Shown here: one piece after another, positions 1-6,454 of the stretch
How positions within the stretch are numbered: the first letter of the stretch is position 1
Layout: each line of letters starts with the position of its first letter
Assembly (NCBI GenBank): GCA_964529035.1
Contig: CAZGUG010000044.1
Location: 1-16,167, forward strand
DNA length: 16,167 nucleotides
Direction of reading: 5' to 3'
Source: CAZGUG01 sp964529035
Lineage (GTDB): Bacteria > Bacillota > Clostridia > Ch29
The notes under the pieces: model-generated
The model's database searches: none
The model's input: only the letters and a program-made list of their open reading frames with translations
Told to the model about the DNA's origin: nothing
Position numbers and translations under genes: made by a program

Positions 1-604
1 TGTCTCCGCACAGCGGGTTGTCCACGTCACAGGCTATTAAAACTTCCGAATCCCTTATCCTTTCGTCCATGCCCGACGGGTCTATGCTGCTTAGAAGTTC
101 CAACCCGCCGCCGCCTGCCGGTATCCTACGCCCGGACCTGTCGGTGAACTCCACGCCAAGGGCGCTTAAAAGGCCTGCTCCTCCGTCAACGGTAGCGCTT
201 CCTCCCAATCCTATTATGAACTTGCGGCAACCCCGGTCAAGGGCATCCATAATCAGCTGTCCCGTCCCGAAGGTGGAGGCAGTCATCGGGTTACGCCTGC
301 CCGGGGGTATCAGCATCAGCCCCGAAGCGGATGCCGTCTCAATAACCGCCGTCCTGCCGTCCCCCAGTATCCCGAAAATACCCTCTACCTCATCCCCCAA
401 AGGGCCTAAAACCCTTTTCCTAACCATCTTCCCGCCGGTTGCGGATACCATCGCGTCAACGGTGCCCTCTCCGCCGTCCGCCACCGGAATCCTGTCTACC
501 GTACACGACGGAAACACCCGGCGTATGCCCTTTTCAATATAGGCCGCCGCCTGCCCGGCTGTTAAACTCCCTTTGAATGAATCCGGTGCAATTACTATTT
601 TCAT
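1..604 (-). CDS. Glycerate kinase, N-terminal part (cut by window edge)
   Basis: Reading leftwards from an ATG at 604, about 201 codons are open to the window edge. The N-terminus MKIVIAPDSFKGSL, then PVADGGEGT near residue 42 and GLGGSATVDGG near residues 133-143, are typical of the GlxK/GarK-type glycerate kinase family, which phosphorylates D-glycerate with ATP to 2- or 3-phosphoglycerate in the cytosol. The product position cannot be read from sequence. A GGGGG ribosome site lies about 8 bases before the ATG. Roughly half of a usual 370-380 residue protein is present; nothing visible is broken. It lies 115 bases downstream of a Spo0E-like gene on the same strand. I found no convincing terminator or promoter between them, so read-through is possible. 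Confidence 0.93.
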   Translation of the reverse strand, partial: MKIVIAPDSFKGSLTAGQAAAYIEKGIRRVFPSCTVDRIPVADGGEGTVDAMVSATGGKMVRKRVLGPLGDEVEGIFGILGDGRTAVIETASASGLMLIPPGRRNPMTASTFGTGQLIMDALDRGCRKFIIGLGGSATVDGGAGLLSALGVEFTDRSGRRIPAGGGGLELLSSIDPSGMDERIRDSEVLIACDVDNPLCGD

Positions 605-719
605 TATTCTACCCCCTTATATGTAAAACCTCATCTATTTCTGTATGCTTTTCCTAACATTATTCTATCCGGCAGGATCATTTCCCTTTTACATCACCAA
701 AGCCGCTGATTCATGCTTC

Positions 720-914
720 CTACATATGTTCCGCCAATCTGTTTTCCATAATCCTACTGTCTTGGTACCTGGAAAAGTCGTTTATAAGCCCGTCCAGCGC
801 CTGGCTTACCTTGAGTACTTCCCCATCCCGCAGATCCTTTTCGTCAATAAGCTCCACCAATCGTTTTTGCAGCACGTTTATCCCCCTTAGGATTTCTTGA
901 GCCTCATTTCTCAT
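720..914 (-). CDS. Spo0E-like aspartyl-phosphate phosphatase 1
   Basis: A 64-residue protein of the Spo0E family, small two-helix proteins that remove phosphate from Spo0A~P (or a related response regulator) and so delay sporulation. The family signature is visible: a first helix with RLVELI, then SQALD (the S-x-x-x-D motif used in dephosphorylation) and LINDF. The start was set at the ATG at 914 because GGAGGT lies 7 bases upstream; an in-frame ATG at 929 sits before that ribosome site. Its leader is nearly identical to that of the second Spo0E-like gene at 1774-1950. It is divergent from lipoprotein A. The target regulator is inferred from the family only. Confidence 0.85.
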   Translation of the reverse strand: MRNEAQEILRGINVLQKRLVELIDEKDLRDGEVLKVSQALDGLINDFSRYQDSRIMENRLAEHM

Positions 915-993
915 TCCATTTACCTCCATATCCAGTATGCACTAATAGTTTGTCCCCATGCTTATTAAGAATACGAAGATACACCTAAAAATA

Positions 994-1022
994 TTCCTGC
1001 CCATGCATTTATATGGTATAAT
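994..1022 (+). promoter_or_regulatory. Probable promoter of lipoprotein A
   Basis: TATAAT at 1017-1022 is preceded by TGG, an extended -10 element. A weak -35-like TTCCTG lies at 994-999, 17 bases upstream. Transcription would begin about 30 bases before the lipoprotein A start. Confidence 0.6.
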
Positions 1023-1060
1023 TATTAAACAAAATTGGAACCGGGAAGGGAGTTGTTCAA

Positions 1061-1741
1061 ATGAAGAAGGCTATAGAGCTCCTTATAATATGCACTGCGC
1101 TTACTGTTGGTTTGGCAGGCTGTATGGCAGATACCAGCCTGGAGGACGCCGCCCCTGCGGAGAATGCCCAATTGGATGAAACCCTGGCGAATACGGTAAA
1201 CGTCAGTCCACCGGCGACGGTTTCCGTTGAAGAAGAGGCATACCGGCTGCTGAAATCCCTCAGGACAGAGGAAAGGAAATATATGGACGAAATACTTGAA
1301 TTCCTGCCCGACATAAATTGGTCCGCATATTCAAAACATTCAAAGGAACACAGCAACGATGAATACGCTTTGGAAGCAATGGACCTTCTGCGGTGGCTCA
1401 CCTATAATCCCGGAAGCTGGCAAGGCGACAACATGCTCAAAATATTCCAGGCTAGAAACGGGCTTGACGGAGCATTGGCAGAGCAGTACAGCGTAATAGT
1501 AGGTTCCTTTTTCACACGCGATAAGGACAAATTTGTAGAGCTGTTAAGCCAGCTTGATGATGGTATTGAGAGTATATGCGGCCATGTAGCATATCACTGT
1601 GACTATTACATGGATCTGGAACGGCTTGCAGAGACCACTGCAGCATACTTTGCAGACAAACAGCTGTCGGACAGTGAAAGATTTGTGGTAAATTCCCTTA
1701 TTGAAGCCTTTGAAGCTTATTGTATACCGAATTCGCCGTGA
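1061..1741 (+). CDS. Lipoprotein A, family not recognised
   Basis: A 226-residue secreted lipoprotein. The N-terminus has two lysines, a hydrophobic stretch and a lipobox L18-A19-G20-C21, so it should be processed at C21 and anchored on the outer face of the membrane. An acidic, Ala-rich linker follows, and then an alpha-helical domain from about residue 60. Conserved blocks shared with lipoprotein B (6455-7108) are LPDI-W--YSK, QGDNM-KIFQA--GLDG, AEQY--IVG-FF, a tyrosine-rich patch (CDYY) and LSDSERFVV near the C-terminus. The start is the ATG at 1061, with GGGAG about 8 bases upstream. It is flanked by two Spo0E-like genes on the opposite strand, and a 25-base repeat begins 35 bases after its stop. 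I recognise no family; solute-binding or signalling roles would be guesses. Confidence 0.85.
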   Translation: MKKAIELLIICTALTVGLAGCMADTSLEDAAPAENAQLDETLANTVNVSPPATVSVEEEAYRLLKSLRTEERKYMDEILEFLPDINWSAYSKHSKEHSNDEYALEAMDLLRWLTYNPGSWQGDNMLKIFQARNGLDGALAEQYSVIVGSFFTRDKDKFVELLSQLDDGIESICGHVAYHCDYYMDLERLAETTAAYFADKQLSDSERFVVNSLIEAFEAYCIPNSP

Positions 1742-1773
1742 AGACAGCCATAATTCCCGTTTGTAATCAAAAT

Positions 1774-1950
1774 TTAATCAAAAGAACCGTCCCCTTGATT
1801 ATGCCTGTGGTAATCGTTTATAAGCCTGTCTAGCGCCCGGCTTGCCCCGAGAACTTCCCCGTCGGCAGTATCCCTTTGCCCGATTAATTCCACCAGCCGC
1901 CTCTGAAGCCTTACTATCTCTTTCATGATACGCTTTGTTTCATTCGTCAT
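1774..1950 (-). CDS. Spo0E-like aspartyl-phosphate phosphatase 2
   Basis: A 58-residue Spo0E-family protein with RLVELIGQRD, then the S-x-x-x-D motif as SRALD, then LINDY. Expected role: dephosphorylation of Spo0A~P or a related regulator. The start was set at the ATG at 1950, which has GGAGGT 7 bases upstream; an ATG at 1965 overlaps that ribosome site. The last eight residues, NQGDGSFD, and the first base of the TAA stop are encoded exactly by the 25-base repeat at 1776-1800, so the native C-terminus appears to have been replaced by repeat sequence. The catalytic helices lie upstream and look intact. It is convergent with lipoprotein A and is separated from the operon upstream by a terminator. 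Confidence 0.82.
   Translation of the reverse strand: MTNETKRIMKEIVRLQRRLVELIGQRDTADGEVLGASRALDRLINDYHRHNQGDGSFD
1776..1800 (+). repeat. 25-base repeat unit, copy 1
   Basis: The unit has 6-base inverted ends AATCAA and TTGATT around a 13-base core AAGAACCGTCCCC. It lies 35 bases after lipoprotein A and forms the 3' end of the opposite-strand Spo0E-like gene 2. Two more copies, arranged head to head, lie just after lipoprotein B at 7114-7138 and 7147-7169. Confidence 0.9.
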
Positions 1951-2044
1951 TATTATTACCTCCATGTCCGGTATGCAGTAATAGTCTTTCCCCGCTGCTC
2001 CCGACAATACGGAGGTAATAAAAAATTTTTGGGAAGCTCTCACC

Positions 2045-2074
2045 AAAAATAAAGCCCGCTGTTTCCAGCCGGCT
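2045..2074 (-). terminator. Rho-independent terminator of the DUF2089/SHOCT operon
   Basis: On the minus strand, a 9-position stem with one G-G mismatch and a GAAA tetraloop (2053-2074) is followed by TTTATTTTT. The TAG stop of the SHOCT-like gene lies inside the base of the stem. It separates this operon from Spo0E-like gene 2. Confidence 0.85.
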
Positions 2075-2453
2075 ATTCAACAAAAACTTCCACTTTCTCT
2101 CCGCTCTCATCGTCCACCACATCCACCAGCTTGCCCTCTTCCCCGGCTTCAATCATGTGTATTATCTCGTCAAAGTCAAATCCCTTTAATTCCTCCCTGT
2201 CCAAACCGAACTTCATTCCCAGCCTGAGCCCCACCGACACCAGTGACAGCGGTATGCTCACATTCACCTTCCTTTTGTCCGAATTGGCGTCATAAACCCT
2301 CACCTTCAGCCATTTGGCCCTGCCCGGCACCATCCCGTCCCGGCTGCCTTTATCGTCGTCTAGGCCTCCCGCTTCCATAAGTTGGACAGCCTGCTCCGCC
2401 GTAATCTTGCCTTCTTCCACCATCTTTAAAACCTGTTTTACCTCATCTTTCAT
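2073..2453 (-). CDS. SHOCT-like domain protein (LiaX/YvlB-type N-terminal region)
   Basis: A 126-residue cytosolic protein. Residues 1-30 form a SHOCT-like helical hairpin (VLKMVEEGKITAEQAVQLME). Residues 46-80 are a WLKVRVYD...VNVSIPLSLV segment like that found after this hairpin in LiaX/YvlB-type proteins. The C-terminus is acidic, with DVVDDESGEKVEVFVE. Its ATG overlaps the TAA stop of the upstream DUF2089 gene (TAATG), and GGAGG lies about 8 bases before it, so translation is probably coupled. Related proteins are tied to envelope-stress control, but that role is an inference here. It may act as a partner of the DUF2089 regulator, which carries a similar hairpin. Confidence 0.8.
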   Translation of the reverse strand: MKDEVKQVLKMVEEGKITAEQAVQLMEAGGLDDDKGSRDGMVPGRAKWLKVRVYDANSDKRKVNVSIPLSLVSVGLRLGMKFGLDREELKGFDFDEIIHMIEAGEEGKLVDVVDDESGEKVEVFVE

Positions 2454-2839
2454 TACAATCCCTCCGTCCGGTTTTCTTTCAGAAGCTTCATTGCTTCCTG
2501 GTGACTGATTTCCCCGTTATCCAGCATATCCAGAATTTTCTTCTTAGTCTCTTCGCTTTTGGAATCCTTAACCGGATACCCAAGGGCTGAGATAACATCG
2601 TCCAGCCTGCTCCTTACTGTTGGGTAGGAAATCCCGAGGTCCTTTTCGACTTCCTTAATGTTTCCCCTGCATTTAATAAAAGTCTCAATGAACTGCTTCT
2701 GCTCCCTGGTAAGCCTGCAGTATCTGCAGAGTGAAAAGCTTCCCTCTATCTTAATGCCGCAGTGGTCGCAGTGAAGCCTTGTTACCTCCAGATTCTTTTT
2801 ACATACAGGGCATTTCCCCAATGCTTCCTTCAAATTCAT
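2453..2839 (-). CDS. DUF2089 family putative transcription regulator
   Basis: A 128-residue protein in three parts. The first is a zinc-ribbon-like region with C10-x2-C13 and C24-x2-C27, plus a further C38-x2-C41. The second is a helix-turn-helix-like segment at about residues 54-86 (GNIKEVEKDLGISYPTVRSRL). The third is a C-terminal SHOCT-like hairpin at about residues 95-122 (KILDMLDNGEISHQEAMKLL). The architecture matches DUF2089 proteins, thought to be DNA-binding. The start was set at the ATG at 2839 because the promoter at 2877-2904 makes the more upstream in-frame ATGs untranscribed or leaderless. GGAGG lies only 2 bases before this ATG, so a TTG two codons later, spaced 8 bases from GGAGG, is also possible. 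It is first gene of a two-gene operon. Confidence 0.85.
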   Translation of the reverse strand: MNLKEALGKCPVCKKNLEVTRLHCDHCGIKIEGSFSLCRYCRLTREQKQFIETFIKCRGNIKEVEKDLGISYPTVRSRLDDVISALGYPVKDSKSEETKKKILDMLDNGEISHQEAMKLLKENRTEGL

Positions 2840-2876
2840 GTCCTCCTCAGTGTAAGTAAAATTTCTTTGCATCACC

Positions 2877-2904
2877 ATTATATAACATATATTAATATTG
2901 TCAA
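2877..2904 (-). promoter_or_regulatory. Sigma-A promoter of the DUF2089/SHOCT operon
   Basis: Consensus TTGACA (2899-2904) and TATAAT (2877-2882) are separated by 16 bases on the minus strand. Transcription should start near 2870, giving a leader of about 30 bases before the ATG at 2839. Confidence 0.88.
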
Positions 2905-3089
2905 TACTGTATTTTAATATTTTTATATTCATATTAATTTTATCAATGTATTTACCGTGTATTTGTTGATTTTCATAACTATCGCTGTAAACCGCCAGTA
3001 ATTATACCGGAATACTTGCATAATTTTATACAAAGGCCGATTTCGGCCCAAATTACCTCTTTATCCTTCATCTTCAACAAGAACCACGG

Positions 3090-3118
3090 TTTACATATTT
3101 ATAACGCTTCAATATAAT
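3090..3118 (+). promoter_or_regulatory. Sigma-A promoter of the MFS transporter
   Basis: TTTACA (3090-3095) and TATAAT (3113-3118) are spaced 17 bases apart, about 30 bases upstream of the start at 3150. The -35 lies within the right arm of a 9-base inverted repeat. Confidence 0.85.
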
Positions 3119-3149
3119 TGTTGGTAGTATTGTCACGAAGGGAAGAATT

Positions 3150-4340
3150 ATGGATAAAACGTACGCACTATCGCATGACAGCCGTAACATGCCCAGACTG
3201 TTGGCCCTTTCGGCAGGTCATTTTATGAACGACTTTTATTTTGGTATAGTTCATCCAACTCTGTATATATTTGCCCAGGCATTATCACTCACCATGGGGC
3301 AGCAGGGTTTTATCGCCTTTGCCTTCAATGCCAGCGGAACCTGGCTGCAGCCGTTTATCGGGTTTATAGTCGACCGCCACGGCAGGACCTGGCTTCTACT
3401 TTTATCGGTTGTCTGGATCTCTTTCTGGATATGTATTTCAGGAATAGTCACCAGCTATTACCTTCTTGTATTGGTTTTCATTCTGGGAGGGACGGCATCC
3501 GCCCTGTACCATCCCCTCGGCTCGGCCGCCGCAATAAAGCTTATGGATAACAGGGAAGGTACCGGGCTTTCGGTTTTTATGACCATCGGCTCCTTTGCCG
3601 TTGCAGTATCCCCGGCGCTAGCAGTGCCCACCGCAATTAATTTCGGCCTGAAGGGGCTGGTCTACTTCATGATACCCGGTTTTGTGACGGCAGGAATAAT
3701 GTACGCGGTGGGGGTACACCGGATTGACGGTTTTAGCAGCGGTGATACAAAAACGGATAACCTTCCAGCCAGCGGGATAAAACCCGCTTCGATATTCTGG
3801 GTGTCCGTATTGGTGCTGATTTCCTCAGTCAGGGCATGGATAAGGATTTCCCTTGCAACCTTCGGTGTGAACCTTTTTGTGACCAAATCGGTGGACCCCG
3901 CTTTTTTTGCATACGTGTTATCCTTCCAGCTGCTTTTCTCGTCTATGGGCACCCTTGTGGGAGGTTATTTGTCTGATACACACGGCAGCAGAAAAGTTCT
4001 TATTGTTTCTATAATGTTTGCCGCCTTGTTTCTACTGCTAATGGTGCACACAACCGGTATACCCGCAATGGCCGCCTTTGTTTTAACCGGCGCCCTTAAT
4101 GCAGTGCCCAATTCGGCCAATATTGTAATGGCCAGAAGCTTTCTGCCCAACAATTCAACCTTTGCAACCGGACTAATAATGGGACTGGGAGCAGGCCTCG
4201 GCGGTATCGGTACCCTGTACCACGGTTACCTGGCCGACACCGTTGGTATTGTATCATCATTTTTGTTCCTGCTGATACCCCTGGCTGTATCCTGCATCCT
4301 GTCGTTAATTCTGCCCCGCAGCCTCTCCGTCGGGGCATAG
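3150..4340 (+). CDS. MFS exporter, fosmidomycin-resistance (Fsr)-like
   Basis: A 396-residue membrane protein with about 12 hydrophobic segments, the usual size for the major facilitator superfamily. The N-terminal LALSAGHFMNDFYFG motif, the loop FIVDRHGR after TM2 (the MFS motif A region) and TASALYHPLGSAAA resemble Fsr-type exporters, which expel fosmidomycin and other small molecules using the proton gradient. A second motif A-like loop, GGYLSDTHGSRK, lies near residue 272, in the second half. The ATG at 3150 has a weak AAGGGA ribosome site and its own promoter. It converges with the CDF gene, whose stop is 14 bases away. Substrate is not predictable; the family assignment is firm, the Fsr subgroup moderately so. 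Confidence 0.88.
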   Translation: MDKTYALSHDSRNMPRLLALSAGHFMNDFYFGIVHPTLYIFAQALSLTMGQQGFIAFAFNASGTWLQPFIGFIVDRHGRTWLLLLSVVWISFWICISGIVTSYYLLVLVFILGGTASALYHPLGSAAAIKLMDNREGTGLSVFMTIGSFAVAVSPALAVPTAINFGLKGLVYFMIPGFVTAGIMYAVGVHRIDGFSSGDTKTDNLPASGIKPASIFWVSVLVLISSVRAWIRISLATFGVNLFVTKSVDPAFFAYVLSFQLLFSSMGTLVGGYLSDTHGSRKVLIVSIMFAALFLLLMVHTTGIPAMAAFVLTGALNAVPNSANIVMARSFLPNNSTFATGLIMGLGAGLGGIGTLYHGYLADTVGIVSSFLFLLIPLAVSCILSLILPRSLSVGA

Positions 4341-4353
4341 GCACTGCCGCCCT

Positions 4354-5241
4354 TTACCGGTCCTCATCCTCATCCGAAGGGTCAATATGTGCAACCACCT
4401 TTGCGCCCAGCCTTTCCTCAAGCCGCTGTTCCACGACATCCGCCACATTATGCGCAGTCAGAAGGTCAAGCCCTTTGTCCACCTCCACATGGAGCGATAC
4501 CTCTCTGTGGTATCCGTAGTCATGCACCTTTATTCCGTGGACCTCCAAAACGCCCGCTACCTGCCGTGCACAGCTGCGAATTTCTTCAACAACTTCGGAG
4601 GGAGGCTGTGTGCCCAAAAGCACATCCGCCGAATCCCGTGCAAGGCTCCAACCGGTATAGGCAATCAGTACCGACACCCCCAGTCCGAGAACGGGGTCAA
4701 CCCAAAACAGGCCCCGTACCGCCGCCAGGTTACCCACCGCAACCAAAATCGATGCTATTGCATCGCTTCTGTGGTGCCATGCATCCGCCTTAAGGGCCGA
4801 TGAGTCTATGTCTTCACCAAGTGAGAATGCAAACCTTGCCATCCATTCCTTGACCGCGGCGGATGCTGCCATAATGGCCGCAGCCCACCAGCCGCCGCCC
4901 ACCTGAACGGGGTTTGTTAACCTTTCCACCGAAGTCTTGGCAAATTCGAATGCCGTCAGAATAAGCAGTATCGAAATAACCAGCGTGGCTATGCTTTCCA
5001 TACGGCCGTGTCCGTAGGGGTGCCTTTTGTCCGGGCCCCTGCTGCTCATTTTAAATCCAAACAGTACAACAACCGACGACAGTACATCCGACAGGGTATG
5101 AAACGCGTCGGCTGTTATCGAAATGCTTGCTGTCGCAATCCCTATAGCTAATTTGAATGCGAACAGTAAAATGTTCCCGGCTATACTCACCCAGGCTTCC
5201 AGCAGCCCCGATGCCGTCCTTTCCATGTTTTCTCCCGTCAC
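4354..5241 (-). CDS. Cation diffusion facilitator (CDF) metal exporter
   Basis: A 295-residue CDF transporter that exchanges cytosolic divalent metal for protons. N-terminal membrane segments are followed by a cytosolic metallochaperone-like domain from about residue 205 to the end. The transport site reads HxxxD twice: H48/D52 in TM2 (ADAFHTLSD) and H156/D160 in TM5 (ADAWHHRSD). HPYGHGRMES after TM2 is the family signature. An HD-HD site is more usual in zinc exporters than the D-rich sites of Fe/Mn types; this is an inference. A GTG start at 5241 has GGGAG 8 bases before it; an ATG at 5226 with GGGAG 5 bases before it is nearly as good. It follows the PLP-enzyme gene by 30 bases, so they are probably cotranscribed. 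Confidence 0.92.
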   Translation of the reverse strand: MTGENMERTASGLLEAWVSIAGNILLFAFKLAIGIATASISITADAFHTLSDVLSSVVVLFGFKMSSRGPDKRHPYGHGRMESIATLVISILLILTAFEFAKTSVERLTNPVQVGGGWWAAAIMAASAAVKEWMARFAFSLGEDIDSSALKADAWHHRSDAIASILVAVGNLAAVRGLFWVDPVLGLGVSVLIAYTGWSLARDSADVLLGTQPPSEVVEEIRSCARQVAGVLEVHGIKVHDYGYHREVSLHVEVDKGLDLLTAHNVADVVEQRLEERLGAKVVAHIDPSDEDEDR

Positions 5242-5271
5242 TTAGAAATCTCCCTTCCATGCTCCTCATGG

Positions 5272-6228
5272 TTACCTGTAGAGGTCGGTGCTCATATATT
5301 TGAAGCCGGAATCCGGTATAAGTACTGCTATTCTTTTGCCCCTTTCCCTGCCTTTCAGAAGTTTTAAAACCGCAGCAACATTCGCGCCGGCGGAAAAACC
5401 TCCAAATACGGCTTCCTCCCTTGCCAGTCTCCTGGCCGCATCCACTGCCTCTTCATCGCTTACGGTTATAAACCCGTCAACCATATCCCTCTCCAGAAGG
5501 GGAAGGTCCATACAGTACCCGCCTCCCTGTACCCTGTGCCCGGGATCAGAGATATCGCCCCCGGCATAATACGCCGCCCTTTCCGGCTCCACAAAATAGC
5601 ATCCAATATCGGGATTATGCTTTTTCAGTGCTTTGGCACAGCCCATAAAACTTCCCGCCGTCCCGGCAAAATCGGCAAACGCTTCCACTCTGCCTTCCGA
5701 CTGTTCCCAAATCTCTTCACCGGTATAAAGCTCATGGGCATATACGTTGCTTGGATTGTTAAACTGATCCGCGCGAAATGCTCCCAGCTGCCCTGTCAGG
5801 CGCTGTGCCTCCTGTTCAACAAGGGCAAGGTCGTCGCCGGTTACCTGTCCCGGCACCGAACCCTTCGCCTGGTCCACCAGCACCACTTCTCCCCCCAGGG
5901 CCCTTATCATTCTGGCCCTTTCTATGGAATTCCCCTTAGACATAACGGCAACAAACCTATACCCCATGAGTCCGCATACCAGAGCCAGCCCGGTACCGGT
6001 ATTACCGCTGGTCAGCTCCACCACCGGCTGTCCTTTTTTCAAAAGTCCCTGATTCCCGGCATCCTTCACTATCTGCAGCGCAATCCTGTCCTTTTTGCTG
6101 AAACCCGGGCTGTAATACTCAATCTTTGCGTATATCGTCCCCTCCAGGTCTTTGGTAAGTCTTGACAATTCCACCAGTGGTGTCCTTCCTATTGTATCCA
6201 GCATGCTGGCCGAAAGTTTATATGACAT
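5272..6228 (-). CDS. Cysteine-synthase-family PLP enzyme
   Basis: A 318-residue fold-type II PLP enzyme of the cysteine synthase/cystathionine beta-synthase family. K46 in SPGFSKKDR is the predicted Schiff-base lysine, TSGNTG at 73-78 is the substrate-binding loop, GTAGS at 189-193 takes the place of the usual GTGGT phosphate loop, and PDSGFKYMSTDLY closes the protein with the pyridine-contacting serine S307. Such enzymes replace the beta-substituent of serine derivatives with sulfide or another nucleophile. The altered lysine and phosphate loops mean it need not be the housekeeping CysK. The ATG at 6228 has GGGAGG 8 bases upstream. It is the first gene of a pair with the CDF exporter and is divergent from lipoprotein B. 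Confidence 0.88.
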   Translation of the reverse strand: MSYKLSASMLDTIGRTPLVELSRLTKDLEGTIYAKIEYYSPGFSKKDRIALQIVKDAGNQGLLKKGQPVVELTSGNTGTGLALVCGLMGYRFVAVMSKGNSIERARMIRALGGEVVLVDQAKGSVPGQVTGDDLALVEQEAQRLTGQLGAFRADQFNNPSNVYAHELYTGEEIWEQSEGRVEAFADFAGTAGSFMGCAKALKKHNPDIGCYFVEPERAAYYAGGDISDPGHRVQGGGYCMDLPLLERDMVDGFITVSDEEAVDAARRLAREEAVFGGFSAGANVAAVLKLLKGRERGKRIAVLIPDSGFKYMSTDLYR

Positions 6229-6267
6229 TTGAATAACCTCCCATACTCCAACAAATTGTTATTTATT

Positions 6268-6297
6268 ACTATAGCCTATATTATATGCTCAGCACAA
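6268..6297 (-). promoter_or_regulatory. Possible promoter of the PLP enzyme/CDF operon
   Basis: On the minus strand TTGTGC (6292-6297) and TATAGT (6268-6273) are 18 bases apart. A perfect TATAAT at 6280-6285 lacks a good -35. One of these probably drives the operon. Confidence 0.5.
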
Positions 6298-6384
6298 GGG
6301 AATATTGCCAGACCTGGAAATATAAAAGGCACACCGACAACCTGCCGTGTTAATAATGGTTTATTCAAGGCCATTCTCTGCCGG

Positions 6385-6414
6385 TTTACTGCATATATGC
6401 TGCTGTGATATACT
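6385..6414 (+). promoter_or_regulatory. Promoter of lipoprotein B
   Basis: TATACT (6409-6414) carries an upstream TGA, forming an extended -10. TTTACT at 6385-6390 serves as -35 with an 18-base spacer. The spacer contains the perfect palindrome GCATATATGC (6391-6400). The promoter lies downstream of the first in-frame ATG at 6347, which supports the GTG start at 6455. Confidence 0.65.
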
Positions 6415-6454
6415 CATTAATAATACCTGTGTGACTTATGGGGAGGTTATTCAA

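Larger units (their letters stand above)
2840..3149. other. Divergent intergenic region between DUF2089 and MFS genes
   Basis: This AT-rich 310-base gap has no supported gene. It holds outward-facing promoters at 2877-2904 (-) and 3090-3118 (+). It also has a short hairpin GGCCGATTTCGGCC at 3035-3048 without a T-run, and a 9-base inverted pair (TGTAAACCG at 2986-2994, CGGTTTACA at 3087-3095), whose right arm overlaps the -35 of the MFS promoter. Confidence 0.7.

Noticed and set aside
18..542. Plus-strand open frame of 174 codons
   Set aside because: It is the shadow of the glycerate kinase on the minus strand. The proline- and serine-rich product has no motif and no ribosome site.
3035..3048. 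GGCCGATTTCGGCC hairpin as a terminator or riboswitch
   Set aside because: Short stem with no T-run and lying upstream of both transcription starts; no riboswitch consensus seen.
4309..4337. GCCCCG...CGGGGC stem near the end of the MFS gene as a terminator
   Set aside because: Six-base stem with a 12-base loop, inside coding sequence and without a T-run on either strand.
5536..6165. Plus-strand open frame of 209 codons
   Set aside because: It lies wholly inside the cysteine-synthase-like gene on the other strand. No domain, and the minus-strand gene has full family motifs.
6347..6454. N-terminal extension of lipoprotein B from the ATG at 6347
   Set aside because: It would put 36 residues before a proper signal peptide, starts upstream of the predicted promoter, and lacks a ribosome site, unlike the GTG at 6455.
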